Positions 43,319-52,114 of a DNA stretch of 64,000 nt are shown piece after piece. A model generated the notes under the pieces. That model ran no database searches. It saw nothing but the letters and a program-made list of their open reading frames with translations, and had not been told where the DNA came from. The translations under genes were made by a program, and so were the position numbers. Position 1 is the stretch's first letter, and each line of letters starts with the position of its first letter. The DNA lies in contig NZ_ACJM01000005.1 of assembly GCF_000174415.1 (NCBI RefSeq), positions 124,001 through 188,000 on the forward strand. The letters are read 5' to 3'. This DNA comes from Dethiobacter alkaliphilus AHT 1. Its GTDB lineage: Bacteria > Bacillota > Dethiobacteria > Dethiobacterales > Dethiobacteraceae.

Positions 43319-43355
43319 GATCAGGGCGGTATTCTTAGCGAATACCGCCCTGATT
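43319..43355. terminator. Bidirectional terminator between flavoprotein and cytochrome genes
   Basis: ATCAGGGCGGTATTC / GAATACCGCCCTGAT, a perfect 15-bp stem (43320-43334, 43340-43354), loop TTAGC, T-rich on the plus side. Confidence 0.9.
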
Positions 43356-43356
43356 A

Positions 43357-44145
43357 TTATTCCTTGGTATGGTCATCATGGCAGGATGTGCAGCTCATTT
43401 TACCCTGCTGATTATCGAAAACGCTGTCCTTGCCGGTGTGGCAATCCATGCAATGGGAGTATTCATCGGATACAGTGAATGCGGGGGCAAAATTGTTCTC
43501 CAGCGCATCATTTAACAACTGAGCGGCATAGGCGGCGGTGTCCCCAGACAGTTTTGCGCAGCGGTCAGCTTTCTCATCAGAATTAACGGTGGCGCCGGCG
43601 GCATTAGCCCAGGTGCTTACAGAGATGTGGCACAGCGGGGATTTGGCAACGGTTGTAATCTGATCCGGAATATTGCAGTATGATTCATGCTTATCTGTGG
43701 GAAACGGAAATTCGGTGTACCAGCCCACTAATTCATTGCCCAGTTCAGGATGGTTTTCTCTGGCGAGATTAATAACAGCCAAAGAGCCGTTTAGTGCTCC
43801 ACACAGTGTCCCCCAGCTGTATGCACCCCCGGCACCATAGCGGAACATGTCCTGGGGGATGGTGTCCCAGGGAGAGCCGTTATCCTCCCGCAGTGTTTCC
43901 AGAAGTGCAGTGGCTGCGGCGTAGCAGCAGCCACCTTCAAAATATCCTTCATAACCTCTTTTTCGAACCTTCTCCACATCAAGTTTTTTGTAAGTCCAGG
44001 GCAGGGCCTGTGCCGAAGCAACATTTCCGTTACCTGTCACAGTATCTGCACAGCCAACCACTCCCATGGCCATTACTCCTGTGGCCAGTGCACCGGCCCC
44101 CATTAAAAACTTCCTCCGTGAAACTGATGTCCCTTTCTGACTCAT
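43357..44145 (-). CDS. Tat-exported split-Soret-like cytochrome c / C_GCAxxG_C_C family
   Basis: 262 residues. A twin-arginine signal (SRRKFLMG, then a hydrophobic Ala/Gly run) ends at GVVGCAD, which also resembles a lipobox. The mature part has GGCCYAAATALLE, GAYSWGTLCGALNGSLAVI and LCHISVSTWA, as in split-Soret cytochromes, followed by two CxxCH haem motifs, CMDCH and CTSCH, at the C-terminus. It probably carries electrons outside the membrane. GAGGAGG precedes the ATG. Its divergent neighbours are tatC and tatA, which export such proteins. Confidence 0.87.
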   Translation of the reverse strand: MSQKGTSVSRRKFLMGAGALATGVMAMGVVGCADTVTGNGNVASAQALPWTYKKLDVEKVRKRGYEGYFEGGCCYAAATALLETLREDNGSPWDTIPQDMFRYGAGGAYSWGTLCGALNGSLAVINLARENHPELGNELVGWYTEFPFPTDKHESYCNIPDQITTVAKSPLCHISVSTWANAAGATVNSDEKADRCAKLSGDTAAYAAQLLNDALENNFAPAFTVSDEYSHCMDCHTGKDSVFDNQQGKMSCTSCHDDHTKE

Positions 44146-44354
44146 AACAACGCCTCCTCAAGTTAGTAGGTTAGTATTAGCGAACGTTGTTGGAAACAAC
44201 TTCCGCGCGCAAAGGTGGTGCGCCCTTGTTAATTTCGACACTAGAATGCAAATTCCTACTATACTAAACAAAAAAAATATGATAAATTGTATATACGAGG
44301 TTGTTTAGCAAGTGTGTGGCATGTATTTCGCAGATAATGAGGAGATGATTTGTT

Positions 44355-45083
44355 TTGGCAGGGTCTGCGTGCGCAAGGGGTCCATCATGGATTGAGCATT
44401 TGGAAGAGCTTAGGAGGAGACTTATTATATGTGTAATGTTTATTTCCGTTGCTGCTGTGGTCTCCTATCTGTATATCGATTTTATCCGTGATTTGTTTTC
44501 CCATCCCGTAGATAAGCTATTTTATTTAACATTAACGGAAGCTTTTCTGACAAACATTCGGTTGGCCCTGATTTCTGCAGTTTTTCTCAGCCTTCCGGTA
44601 ATTTTTTATCAGGTATGGTGTTTTGTTCTTCCTGCTCTGTATCAGAACGAACGACGCCTGACCTTGCTGATTTCTGCTTTGTCGCTGTTCTTCTTTATGT
44701 TGGGAGCGCTATTTGCCTTCCTGGTGGTAATGCCTTTTACCATTCGGTTTTTCCTGGGATTCTCTTCCGACCAACTGGAGCCCATGCTCTCTTTCAGCAG
44801 TTATATTTCCTACACTTTAGGGCTGGTAATCGGGTTTGGGTTGGTATTTGAGATGCCGGTGGCTGTTATGATACTGACCAGGCTGGGAGTAATTTCTGCA
44901 GGTTTTCTGGCAGCAAACCGCATGTATGCTGCGGCTGTTATTTTTGTTGCGGCGGCGATTTTTACGCCACCGGATGTTATTTCCCAACTTATGATGGCAA
45001 TTCCCATGCTGGGCTTATATGAGGTTTCCATTCTTTTTGCCCGGGTTGTGTCCAGAAACAAAAAACCGCTTTCCGTTAAATAA
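44355..45083 (+). CDS. tatC: Sec-independent translocase TatC
   Basis: 242 residues with six TM segments. The N-terminal WIEHLEELRRRLI is the TatC signature, binding the twin-arginine signal; FYQVWCFVLPALYQNERR follows TM2. TTG start with GAGGAG upstream. It lies 21 bases before tatA and divergent from a Tat-substrate cytochrome. Confidence 0.95.
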   Translation: MAGSACARGPSWIEHLEELRRRLIICVMFISVAAVVSYLYIDFIRDLFSHPVDKLFYLTLTEAFLTNIRLALISAVFLSLPVIFYQVWCFVLPALYQNERRLTLLISALSLFFFMLGALFAFLVVMPFTIRFFLGFSSDQLEPMLSFSSYISYTLGLVIGFGLVFEMPVAVMILTRLGVISAGFLAANRMYAAAVIFVAAAIFTPPDVISQLMMAIPMLGLYEVSILFARVVSRNKKPLSVK

Positions 45084-45104
45084 AGCGGTTCAGGAGGTGA
45101 GGAA

Positions 45105-45284
45105 GTGTTAGGTAAAATCGGTTTATCAGAGCTTTTGCTGGCCGGTGGGTTGATATTATTGATTTTCGGCCCCAAAAAACTCCCGGAGATTGGCCGCTCC
45201 TTCGGTAAAGGGTTGCGGGAATTTAAGCAGGCAACCAAAGAATTAACGGATTCAGTCCAGCTTGATGAAGAGACAAATGAATAG
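45105..45284 (+). CDS. tatA: Sec-independent translocase TatA
   Basis: 59 residues, too short for many gene callers. GTG start after AGGAGGTGAGGAA. It has a TM helix (GLSELLLAGGLILLIFG), the hinge FGPKKLPEIGRSFGKGLREF and an acidic tail, all diagnostic of TatA/E. With TatC this makes a minimal two-component Tat system of the Gram-positive kind. Confidence 0.95.
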   Translation: MLGKIGLSELLLAGGLILLIFGPKKLPEIGRSFGKGLREFKQATKELTDSVQLDEETNE

Positions 45285-45295
45285 ACCCCCTATTT

Positions 45296-45331
45296 AAAAG
45301 CACTCAGACTATAATGGTTTGAGTGCTTTTT
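45296..45331 (+). terminator. Terminator after tatA
   Basis: AAAAGCACTCA (45296-45306) pairs with TGAGTGCTTTT (45320-45330). Confidence 0.85.
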
Positions 45332-45342
45332 GCTTCCTGCTT

Positions 45343-45390
45343 TGTTCAGAAACTGTTTGTTTTTTGTTTAGAACGACCTGTTAATCTAAT
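45343..45390 (+). promoter_or_regulatory. Direct-repeat promoter, copy C (11-bp TGTTCAG repeats)
   Basis: Units start at 45343, 45354 and 45365: TGTTCAGAAAC, TGTTTGTTTTT, TGTTTAGAACG. The first unit is almost the same as at 20249. A -10 candidate TCTAAT is at 45385-45390. Confidence 0.6.
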
Positions 45391-45432
45391 AATAGGGCAC
45401 AGATTAAGTGCGTTGAGAGGGGGAATGTTAAA

Positions 45433-45609
45433 ATGACAAAGATTCTGGCTGTAGTAACATTTGTGCTGCTGATAATCACGTTCGGATGTGGTATGATGAT
45501 CCGTTATGGAGGGGAGGCCTTTAAGGATGCGGTGGGCGGCCATATGGTGTTGGGTATTATAACTTTAATCAGTATGGCAGGACTATTAGTTACTGTGTTT
45601 AGGCAATAA
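45433..45609 (+). CDS. Small two-TM membrane protein, unknown
   Basis: 58 residues, two hydrophobic segments (about 3-23 and 38-56) joined by RYGGEAFKDAVGGH. GGGGG before ATG 45433. It is behind direct-repeat promoter C, so it is likely regulated by a two-component system. Small size and lack of a known family leave function open; a small regulatory membrane peptide is possible. Confidence 0.65.
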   Translation: MTKILAVVTFVLLIITFGCGMMIRYGGEAFKDAVGGHMVLGIITLISMAGLLVTVFRQ

Positions 45610-45694
45610 TCTCTGTAGCGTTCTTCTTGAGCCATTGAAGGTGTCGTGCTATAGTTATGGCAACAGTCTGCAGTCTTGTAAGGAGGCTTTGCCA

Positions 45695-46477
45695 TTGAAG
45701 ATATGCACTTTTAACGTTAATTCCGTAAGAGCCAGGGAAGAGTTGTTGCTGAAATGGCTGGAAAAACGGGGCACGGATATAGATGTTTTGTGCCTGCAGG
45801 AGATTAAGGTTACTGATGATAAGTTTCCACGGCAAGCTTTTGAGAGTCTGGGGTACCAGTGTACGGTTTTTGGCCAGCAGAGATATAACGGCGTAGCGGT
45901 ATGCAGCAAAGAAGGTGCACAGCAAGTTGTGACCGGTTTTGGTGATGAAAACTGGGACCAACAAAAGAGGATTATGCATTGTCGGATCGGGGAGGTGACG
46001 GTGGTTAATGTTTATGCGCCCCACGGTGACCTGCGTGGCAGTGAAAAGTATATATATAAGCAGAAATGGTACCGGTATTTTTTAGAGTATCTGCAGAGGA
46101 ACTTTTCGCCCTCTGATCCTCTGGTGGTGGTGGGTGATTTAAATGTGGCCCTGGAGGATTTGGATGTACATGACCCTAAATTGTTAGAGGATACGGTCTG
46201 TACCATGCCGGAGGAGCGCCGCTGGTTGCAGGACGTCTTGGACTGGGGCCTGGTTGATTCATTTCGGCACCTGAATCCCGATGCACAGTCCTTTACCTGG
46301 TGGGATTATGTAGGCGGCGCAATCTGGCAGGATAAGGGAATGAGGATTGATTATATCCTCTGCAGCAAACCTCTGGCAGAAAAAATGGCGGAAGTGGAGG
46401 TGGATTTGTGGCCCCGCCGGCGGCGAACGCCCAAACCCTCTGATCACGCCCCGGTTATTCTGTCGCTAAATCTTTAG
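45695..46477 (+). CDS. xth: Exodeoxyribonuclease III (AP endonuclease family)
   Basis: 260 residues of the endonuclease/exonuclease/phosphatase fold: ICTFNVNSVRAR, VLCLQEIKVTD (metal Glu), NVYAPHGD, VVVGDLNVALEDLD (Asp/Asn pair), FTWWDY, and the closing PSDHAPVILSL with catalytic His. It repairs apurinic sites and 3' blocks. TTG 45695 was chosen with AAGGAGG eight bases upstream; the frame is open 20 codons further without a ribosome site. Confidence 0.93.
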   Translation: MKICTFNVNSVRAREELLLKWLEKRGTDIDVLCLQEIKVTDDKFPRQAFESLGYQCTVFGQQRYNGVAVCSKEGAQQVVTGFGDENWDQQKRIMHCRIGEVTVVNVYAPHGDLRGSEKYIYKQKWYRYFLEYLQRNFSPSDPLVVVGDLNVALEDLDVHDPKLLEDTVCTMPEERRWLQDVLDWGLVDSFRHLNPDAQSFTWWDYVGGAIWQDKGMRIDYILCSKPLAEKMAEVEVDLWPRRRRTPKPSDHAPVILSLNL

Positions 46478-46481
46478 ATAA

Positions 46482-46512
46482 AAAATAAACCGGATACTCT
46501 CCGGTTTATTTT
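46482..46512. terminator. Bidirectional terminator between xth and the disulfide oxidoreductase gene
   Basis: AAAATAAACCGGA (46482-46494) pairs with TCCGGTTTATTTT (46500-46512), loop TACTC. Confidence 0.85.
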
Positions 46513-46533
46513 GATCCTGTAACAGAGGTTCAT

Positions 46534-47895
46534 TTAAGTGGACAATCCTGCGGAGTTAATCGCTTCGGAGAGGGTGGGATGGATGTGTATCATCTCTTGT
46601 AAGTCTGTCACAGTAGCGTTGAAACGCATGGCCATAACCAGCTCATGGATTATTTCGGCGGCTTCCGGGCCTATGATATGGGCGCCGATAATCTTACCGT
46701 TGTTTTGGTCGGTAATTAGCTTCACCAGGCCTTCAAGGCGGCCGGTGGCCCGGGCACGGCCCACATGTTTAAAGGGATACTGCTGAACTTTAACGTCTAT
46801 GCCTTGGTCTTTGGCCTGCTTTTCCCCAAGGCCTACACCGGCTATTTCCGGGTCGGTAAACACGGCATAGGGAATCAGGCGGTCCGTGTTGTCAATACTT
46901 TTTCCCTGAAGCAGGCTTTTTGCCAAAAGCATTCCGTCATGCCATGCTTTATGGGTAAACATGGCGCCGCCCACCACATCGCCTGCGGCCCAGATGCCGG
47001 GCACATTGGTGGCAAAAGAACTATCGATCTTAATGAAGCCTTTTTTATCCGTTTCCACGCCGGCTTTGTCCAGCTCCAGGTGGTCTGTATTGGGTTTTCT
47101 GCCGGTTGCCACCAGAACATCGTCCGCTGTAAGGGTCTGTTTTTTCCCTTCACGCTCCACCGAGAGGGCTATCCGCCCGTTCTGACGGCGGATGCCGAGA
47201 ATATCGGTGCCTGTAAGAATTTCCACACCTTCATTCTTCAGTATTGTTTGCAGGGCTGAAGCAATTTCGTCCTCCAGTTTTTTACCCACCTGTTTGCTGC
47301 GCTGCACAATGGTTACCTGCACGCCAAAGCGGGCAAACATCTGGGCAAACTCCACCGCAATCATGCCTCCGCCAAGAATAAGCAGGCTCCCCGGCAAACT
47401 TTCCATTTCCATGGCAGTGGTTGAAGTAAGGTAACCCGCTTCCTCAAGCCCTGGGATAGGCGCAATGGCCGGACCGGCTCCGGTGGCGATGAGAATTTTG
47501 TCTGCCTCCAGTTCTCTTTCACCCACGGCAACAGTCTGAGGGCCGCTAAATTTAGCCGGCTCTTCATAGAGAGTAATATTATCGTTTTTTTCTACGGACC
47601 TGTAGCTACCTTGTCGCATTTCCTGCACCACATTGTTTTTGCGCTCTACAACTTTTTTCCACTCAGCCTGGGGGGCGGGGGTGCGTATGCCGTATTCTCC
47701 TGCCGTGCGGACCAGATGCATCAACTTTGCGGAGTAAATCAAGGCCTTGGAAGGGGTGCACCCGATGTTAATGCAGCTGCCACCCAGGTAGCGGGACTCT
47801 GCCGCCGCCACCTGCCATCCCTTTGCTGCGGCTGAACGAGCCAGAGTCATGCCGGCGGTTCCACCGCCAAGAACGATGAGGTCGTATTTTTTCAT
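46534..47895 (-). CDS. FAD-dependent pyridine nucleotide-disulfide oxidoreductase (Lpd/MerA-like)
   Basis: 453 residues. FAD loop VLGGGTAGMTLARSAAAKG, redox pair GGSCINIGCTPSK, NAD(P) fold LILGGGMIAVEFAQMFARFG, FAD-binding GIWAAGDVVGGAMFTHKA, and the C-terminal dimerisation motif HIHPTLSEAI with catalytic His. It looks like dihydrolipoamide dehydrogenase or a MerA-core relative; no 2-oxoacid dehydrogenase genes are nearby, so the substrate is open. It follows the ABC importer operon by 12 bases and is probably co-transcribed. Confidence 0.9.
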   Translation of the reverse strand: MKKYDLIVLGGGTAGMTLARSAAAKGWQVAAAESRYLGGSCINIGCTPSKALIYSAKLMHLVRTAGEYGIRTPAPQAEWKKVVERKNNVVQEMRQGSYRSVEKNDNITLYEEPAKFSGPQTVAVGERELEADKILIATGAGPAIAPIPGLEEAGYLTSTTAMEMESLPGSLLILGGGMIAVEFAQMFARFGVQVTIVQRSKQVGKKLEDEIASALQTILKNEGVEILTGTDILGIRRQNGRIALSVEREGKKQTLTADDVLVATGRKPNTDHLELDKAGVETDKKGFIKIDSSFATNVPGIWAAGDVVGGAMFTHKAWHDGMLLAKSLLQGKSIDNTDRLIPYAVFTDPEIAGVGLGEKQAKDQGIDVKVQQYPFKHVGRARATGRLEGLVKLITDQNNGKIIGAHIIGPEAAEIIHELVMAMRFNATVTDLQEMIHIHPTLSEAINSAGLST

Positions 47896-47907
47896 AATTA
47901 GCCTCCT

Positions 47908-48891
47908 TTAGCTCCCGATTGTATGTTTCAGGGGGTTGTCCCCTTGATCCGTACTTATGGTAGCCGCAATATTCCTGATCATTTTCTGGCTGACTTGGCC
48001 TAAGGTGTTACCTTGCCCATCTAAAACATCAATTTCCGGTATGTTTTTCTGAAACATCAGCTGTAGCGCATCTGCCAGCGAGGTTCCTGAGGGCAGGGAA
48101 GCTTTGGCACTTAGCCGTTTTTCCCTGGTTATAATTTCGTCCACCGTAATAAAAGTCAGTAGCCTGAAAAAATCGCTGCCGCCGATGAACTGGGTAACAA
48201 AGGGTTCTTTGGGGCGAATAAAAAAATCAGCAGGCTTTCCGGCCTGTATCAGTTGGCCGTGGCGCATCAGCACAATTTTATCTCCCATTTTCATCGCTTC
48301 CTGGATATCGTGGGTAACAAAAATCACAGTCTTTTTTAATTCATTTTGGAGACTCAATAGCTCATCCTGCAGCTGCAGGCGGGTTATCTGGTCCAGGGCA
48401 CCAAAGGGCTCGTCCATGAGGATAATGGACGGATTTCCGGCCAGAGCACGGGCAAAACCCACACGTTGTGCCTGGCCTCCCGACAATTGGGCAGGGTAGC
48501 GGCGCAGGTATGAAGGATCCATGCCCACCAGTGATATTAGCTCAGCGGCCCGTTCCCGCTGCTTTTTTTTGCCGGTTCCCATGATGCGTAAAACATAAGA
48601 AATGTTTTGTTCTACAGTCAGATGGGGGAAGAGCCCCACCTGCTGGATAACATAGCCGATTTGGCGCCGCAGTTCAATGGGGTTCCAACGGTTGATTTCT
48701 TTTCCCTCGATGAAGATTTGGCCGGACGTTTTTTCGGTTAAACGGTTAATCAGGCGAAGCAGAGTGGTTTTGCCGCAGCCGGAAGGGCCAATCAGGGTAA
48801 TGATTTCCCCGTCGGCCACTTCCAGTGAGACGTTATCAACGGCCTGCACATTATTGGGGTATTGTTTACTGATGCTATCCAAGCGGAGCAT
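47908..48891 (-). CDS. Glycine betaine/carnitine-type ABC transporter ATPase (OpuBA/OpuCA-like)
   Basis: 327 residues. ABC domain with Walker A GPSGCGKTT, Q-loop VIQQVGLFPHLT, signature LSGGQAQR, Walker B IILMDEPFGALD. A C-terminal CBS-like extension (about 250-320) matches osmoprotectant importers. Third gene of permease-binding protein-ATPase on the minus strand; AAGGAG upstream. Confidence 0.92.
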   Translation of the reverse strand: MLRLDSISKQYPNNVQAVDNVSLEVADGEIITLIGPSGCGKTTLLRLINRLTEKTSGQIFIEGKEINRWNPIELRRQIGYVIQQVGLFPHLTVEQNISYVLRIMGTGKKKQRERAAELISLVGMDPSYLRRYPAQLSGGQAQRVGFARALAGNPSIILMDEPFGALDQITRLQLQDELLSLQNELKKTVIFVTHDIQEAMKMGDKIVLMRHGQLIQAGKPADFFIRPKEPFVTQFIGGSDFFRLLTFITVDEIITREKRLSAKASLPSGTSLADALQLMFQKNIPEIDVLDGQGNTLGQVSQKMIRNIAATISTDQGDNPLKHTIGS

Positions 48892-48905
48892 TAAATATCT
48901 CCTTC

Positions 48906-49835
48906 CTATAGCAGTCCTTTGCTCTCCAGGAATTCGCGGGCCACATCGGCGGCATCCCGGTTAAGTTCATCAACCTGATAATTCATCTCCGTCATCTCAC
49001 CGTCGGAAATTTGCCCCTCCAGCACTCCCAGCGCGTCGGCTATTTCCGGGTATTTCTCCAGAGTATCAGTACGTACCATGGTGGCGGCATAATAGGTGGG
49101 GAAAAAGCCCTGGTCGTCTTCAAGAACCACCAGGTCAAAAAGACTAATCTGGCCGTCGGTGGAAAAGGCATTGATTACATCCACTTCTCCCGCACCGATG
49201 GACTGGTATTTCAGGCCGATATCCATTTCTCTGGTTTCTTTGAAATTCAGGTTGTATGTTTCCGCCAGAGCGTCGAAGCCGTCATCACGCTCATAGAAGT
49301 CAAACTCGGCGCCGAAAATTAAGTTCTCCGCTACTTTGCCCAGGTCGGAAAATGTTTGCAGGTCGTATTCCTCCGCCAATTCAGCGGGTATGGCCAGGGT
49401 GAAGGTGTTGTTAAATCCGTAGGGCTCAAGCCAGGTGATATTAAATTCATCCTGATATTCATCACGCACTGCCTCAAACATTTCCCTTGAATCTCCAATC
49501 AGGTCACGCTGCAGCACAAACATCCAGCCGGTTCCGGTATATTCGGGATAAATATCAATTTCTCCGCTGACCATGGCCGGGTGCAGGTTGGATGTGCCAC
49601 CGGCGATGCCGAAATTGCGTGTTACCGGGATATCTGTGTTTTCTTCCAGTAAAATGGCCAGCATTTCTCCGAGGATGTACTGTTCTGCGTGGGGCTTGCT
49701 GGCGATGACCACCGGTTCATTGGCAGCCGCCTCTTCATTTCCGTTACCACCGTTATTATTGCAGCCTGTCAGGGAAAAAGTGAGCAGCAGTGCCAGTAAA
49801 ACAATACAAATAACCTTACTCTTTGTGTGGTTCAT
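48906..49835 (-). CDS. Osmoprotectant-type substrate-binding lipoprotein (OpuCC-like)
   Basis: 309 residues with lipobox LTGC (Cys about 25) and an Asn/Gly linker. The binding domain has VVIASKPHAEQYILGEMLAILLE, GIAGGTSNLHPAMVSGEIDIYPEYTGTGW, typical of glycine betaine/carnitine/choline-binding proteins. The ligand needs aromatic cage residues that cannot be confirmed from sequence alone. GGAGG before the ATG; overlaps the permease stop by four bases. Confidence 0.92.
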   Translation of the reverse strand: MNHTKSKVICIVLLALLLTFSLTGCNNNGGNGNEEAAANEPVVIASKPHAEQYILGEMLAILLEENTDIPVTRNFGIAGGTSNLHPAMVSGEIDIYPEYTGTGWMFVLQRDLIGDSREMFEAVRDEYQDEFNITWLEPYGFNNTFTLAIPAELAEEYDLQTFSDLGKVAENLIFGAEFDFYERDDGFDALAETYNLNFKETREMDIGLKYQSIGAGEVDVINAFSTDGQISLFDLVVLEDDQGFFPTYYAATMVRTDTLEKYPEIADALGVLEGQISDGEMTEMNYQVDELNRDAADVAREFLESKGLL

Positions 49836-50566
49836 TTAGTAGCCTCCTTAATGTGCTTTTTATAAACTTCTGCCCGTTGGGGCGCAGTTTCGTGCTTTGT
49901 ATCCGCCGGCCTTTTTTGTTTACCGGAACTTTCACGCTTAAGCAGGGACTTTTCCAGCAGGCCAAGTAAGCTGTCGGCTGTAATTGCCAAAAAAGCCACG
50001 GGTATGGCTCCGGCCAGGATCAGTTCCGGATGATAGGTGGTAATCCCGCGCAGAATAATGGTACCCAGCCCTCCGGCGCCGATAAAGGCGGCGATGGTGG
50101 CAATGGAAATGGTCATTACTGTTACGGTGCGAAAGCCGGCCACAATGGTGGGCAGCGCCAGGGGGATCTCTACATCCCGTAAGAGCTGCAGGTTGGTGGC
50201 GCCCATACCGCGGGCCGCATCAATTACCGACTTGTCCACCTCGGTGATGCCCACAAAGGTGTTTCTCACCAGCGGCAGCAGGCCGTAAATTACCAGCGCA
50301 ACCAGTGCAGGCCGTTCACCGATACCCAATACAGGGATGACAAAGCCGAAAAAGGCCAGGACCGGAATGGTGTACAAAAAACCGGTGATGCCTATAATCA
50401 CCGGAGCCAGCTTGCGCACGCGAGTAATGATTATTCCCAGGGGGATCCCCAGAAGCAATATAAATCCCAAAGCAGTGGCAGAGAGCTTAAGGTGCTGCAG
50501 CATTGCTCCTAAAATTAAATCCTGGCGGGACATCGTTAATGCAAAAAGATTAGTCCAAAAAGTCAT
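49832..50566 (-). CDS. Osmoprotectant-type ABC transporter permease (OpuCB-like)
   Basis: 244 residues, six TM segments, with the EAA-like loop VGITEVDKSVIDAARGMGATNLQLLRDVEIPLALPTIVAG and AFIGAGGLGTIILRG. First gene of the operon. A near-perfect 9-bp inverted repeat lies 38 bases upstream. The basic C-terminal tail of about 30 residues is longer than usual. Confidence 0.92.
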   Translation of the reverse strand: MTFWTNLFALTMSRQDLILGAMLQHLKLSATALGFILLLGIPLGIIITRVRKLAPVIIGITGFLYTIPVLAFFGFVIPVLGIGERPALVALVIYGLLPLVRNTFVGITEVDKSVIDAARGMGATNLQLLRDVEIPLALPTIVAGFRTVTVMTISIATIAAFIGAGGLGTIILRGITTYHPELILAGAIPVAFLAITADSLLGLLEKSLLKRESSGKQKRPADTKHETAPQRAEVYKKHIKEATK

Positions 50567-50603
50567 CTTAAAACCGCCTTTTCTCTTCCGGGTTCATTGA
50601 TGG

Positions 50604-50623
50604 GAAATTTTCTTGAAAATTTC
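50604..50623 (-). promoter_or_regulatory. 9-bp inverted repeat upstream of osmoprotectant importer operon
   Basis: GAAATTTTC-TT-GAAAATTTC, perfect arms, 38 bases before the permease start. Candidate operator for an osmotic or substrate-sensing regulator. Confidence 0.45.
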
Positions 50624-50757
50624 TCCAAATCCTTTTATTTACCGGGCAATATCATTAAATTGTAATGTTTAAGAGTGAAAGCCAAAGATTATTAATAATT
50701 CGGGTTTTGTAGACGAAAACTAATATTGTACTTAAAGCTACGGAGAGGATTTTCCTA

Positions 50758-51117
50758 ATGACCAAAAACCTGGATGCCATAAAAAAACAGGAAAGAGACC
50801 TGCGCGAAAAGCTGTTTGCCAAGACGGGAGAATTACTTGACCAGATACTGAAATATGTACCTACAAGGACCGTTTTGCTTGTTAACAGCATGCCGGTAAA
50901 AGTTATTGCCGGAGCCGACGGAAGAAAATCGTTGCTCATTAACAACCGCCCTTTGTCCACAGCCGACGATTGCGAATGGGTTATAGAAAACTACAGTGTT
51001 TTAACCCAGGCCGTCAATGAGCATATGGATCCTGAGGCGGAAGAAATTATTAAAGTTATTGAAAAGACTGAAGACCTGATAAAAAAAGTGGATAACTTAA
51101 CGCAGGACATCCCCTGA
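50758..51117 (+). CDS. Conserved-looking coiled-coil protein, unknown
   Basis: 119 residues, no signal or TM. A charged N-terminal helix (IKKQERDLREKLFAKTGELLDQIL), a short beta-rich centre (RTVLLVNSMPVKVIAGADG), and a helical C-terminus (EAEEIIKVIEKTEDLIKKVDNL). GGAGAGG ten bases before the ATG. It is followed after 45 bases by the TtcA-like gene. Not recognised; possible adaptor or dimeric protein. Confidence 0.6.
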   Translation: MTKNLDAIKKQERDLREKLFAKTGELLDQILKYVPTRTVLLVNSMPVKVIAGADGRKSLLINNRPLSTADDCEWVIENYSVLTQAVNEHMDPEAEEIIKVIEKTEDLIKKVDNLTQDIP

Positions 51118-51162
51118 TTTTTACCGAAATGAAGATGGATAACCTAACCAGGGGTGTTGACT

Positions 51163-52031
51163 ATGAGTGACGACTTGGCCGGCAGCGGCTGTGAACAATT
51201 GATTCCTACAGAAGAGCGCAAACCCTTAGAGGAAATAGAAAAGAGCCTTAAGAAAAATTCCGCAAACCTCTCTGGAGTAAATTTACCAAGGCAATCAGAG
51301 AGTACCAGCTGCTGCAACCGGGAGATAAGGTGGCGGTGGCCATTTCCGGTGGCAAGGATAGCCTGTTGATGGCCAAGCTGTTTCAGGAACTGCAACGGCA
51401 AAGACAGGTTGAGCTGGAATTAGAGTTCATTGCTATGGACCCCGGCTATCATCCCAATATTAAAGAGCTCTTGATAGATAACTGCAAACATCTGCAGATA
51501 CCTTTGCATATCTTCGAAGCCGATATCTTTAAAATAGCACAAAAAATAGCAGGTGATTATCCCTGCTATATGTGTGCAAAAATGCGCCGCGGTGCCCTGT
51601 ACACCAAAGCTCAGGAGATGGGCTGCAATAAGCTGGCGCTGGGCCACCATTTTGATGATGTAATTGAAACAACCATGCTAAACCTTCTCTGTGCCGGCAG
51701 CTTTAAAAATATGCTGCCTAAGCTAAAAGCCAAAAACTTTGCGGGCATGGAATTAATCCGGCCTCTTTATCTGATTAAGGAGAAGGACATCAGCCGCTTT
51801 ACCGGTTATTGCGGTATCTGGCCCCTTAACTGTGCCTGTATGGTGGCGGCCAAAAAAATAGGCAATAAGCGCTACGAGATAAAGGCTCTTATTGAAGATC
51901 TCAGGGAGAACTTTCAGGAAGTGGAGAAGTCCATTTTCCGTGCCGGACATAATGTTTACCTGGATTCCATACTGGGCTGGAAAAAAGACGGAGAACATCA
52001 CAGTTATCTGGACCACTACGACGATGAATAA
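51163..52031 (+). CDS. TtcA-like PP-loop tRNA-thiolation-type ATPase, frameshifted
   Basis: The gene reads MSDDLAGSGCEQLIPTEERK and on to KSLKK from ATG 51163 (AGGGGTG upstream), then must shift by -1 at an A5 run (51253-51257) to continue FRKPLWSKFTKAIREY and the PP-loop VAISGGKDSLLM. Later motifs include CYMCAKMRRGALY and ALGHHFDDVIETTMLNLL, the pair of Cys-rich and ATP-binding elements of the TtcA/TilS-like group that thiolates tRNA or related substrates. Each half alone lacks essential parts, so either the sequence has a missing A or the gene is broken or slips. Confidence 0.82.
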
Positions 52032-52072
52032 GAAATCAATATCCAAGCCGTTCTGAAGTGCGGATTATATGG

Positions 52073-52078
52073 TATAAT
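52073..52078 (+). promoter_or_regulatory. -10 element of DUF3810-like gene
   Basis: Consensus TATAAT 36 bases before the ATG at 52115, with a poor -35 (TTCTGA at 52051). Confidence 0.5.
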
Positions 52079-52114
52079 CATCTTGCCGGGATTAACAGAC
52101 AGGGGAGATGAGCC

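Noticed and set aside
44188-44240. GTTGTT-GGA-AACAAC hairpin and GC-rich stretch upstream of the cytochrome gene, considered as a riboswitch
   Set aside because: No match to a known riboswitch consensus; too short to call.
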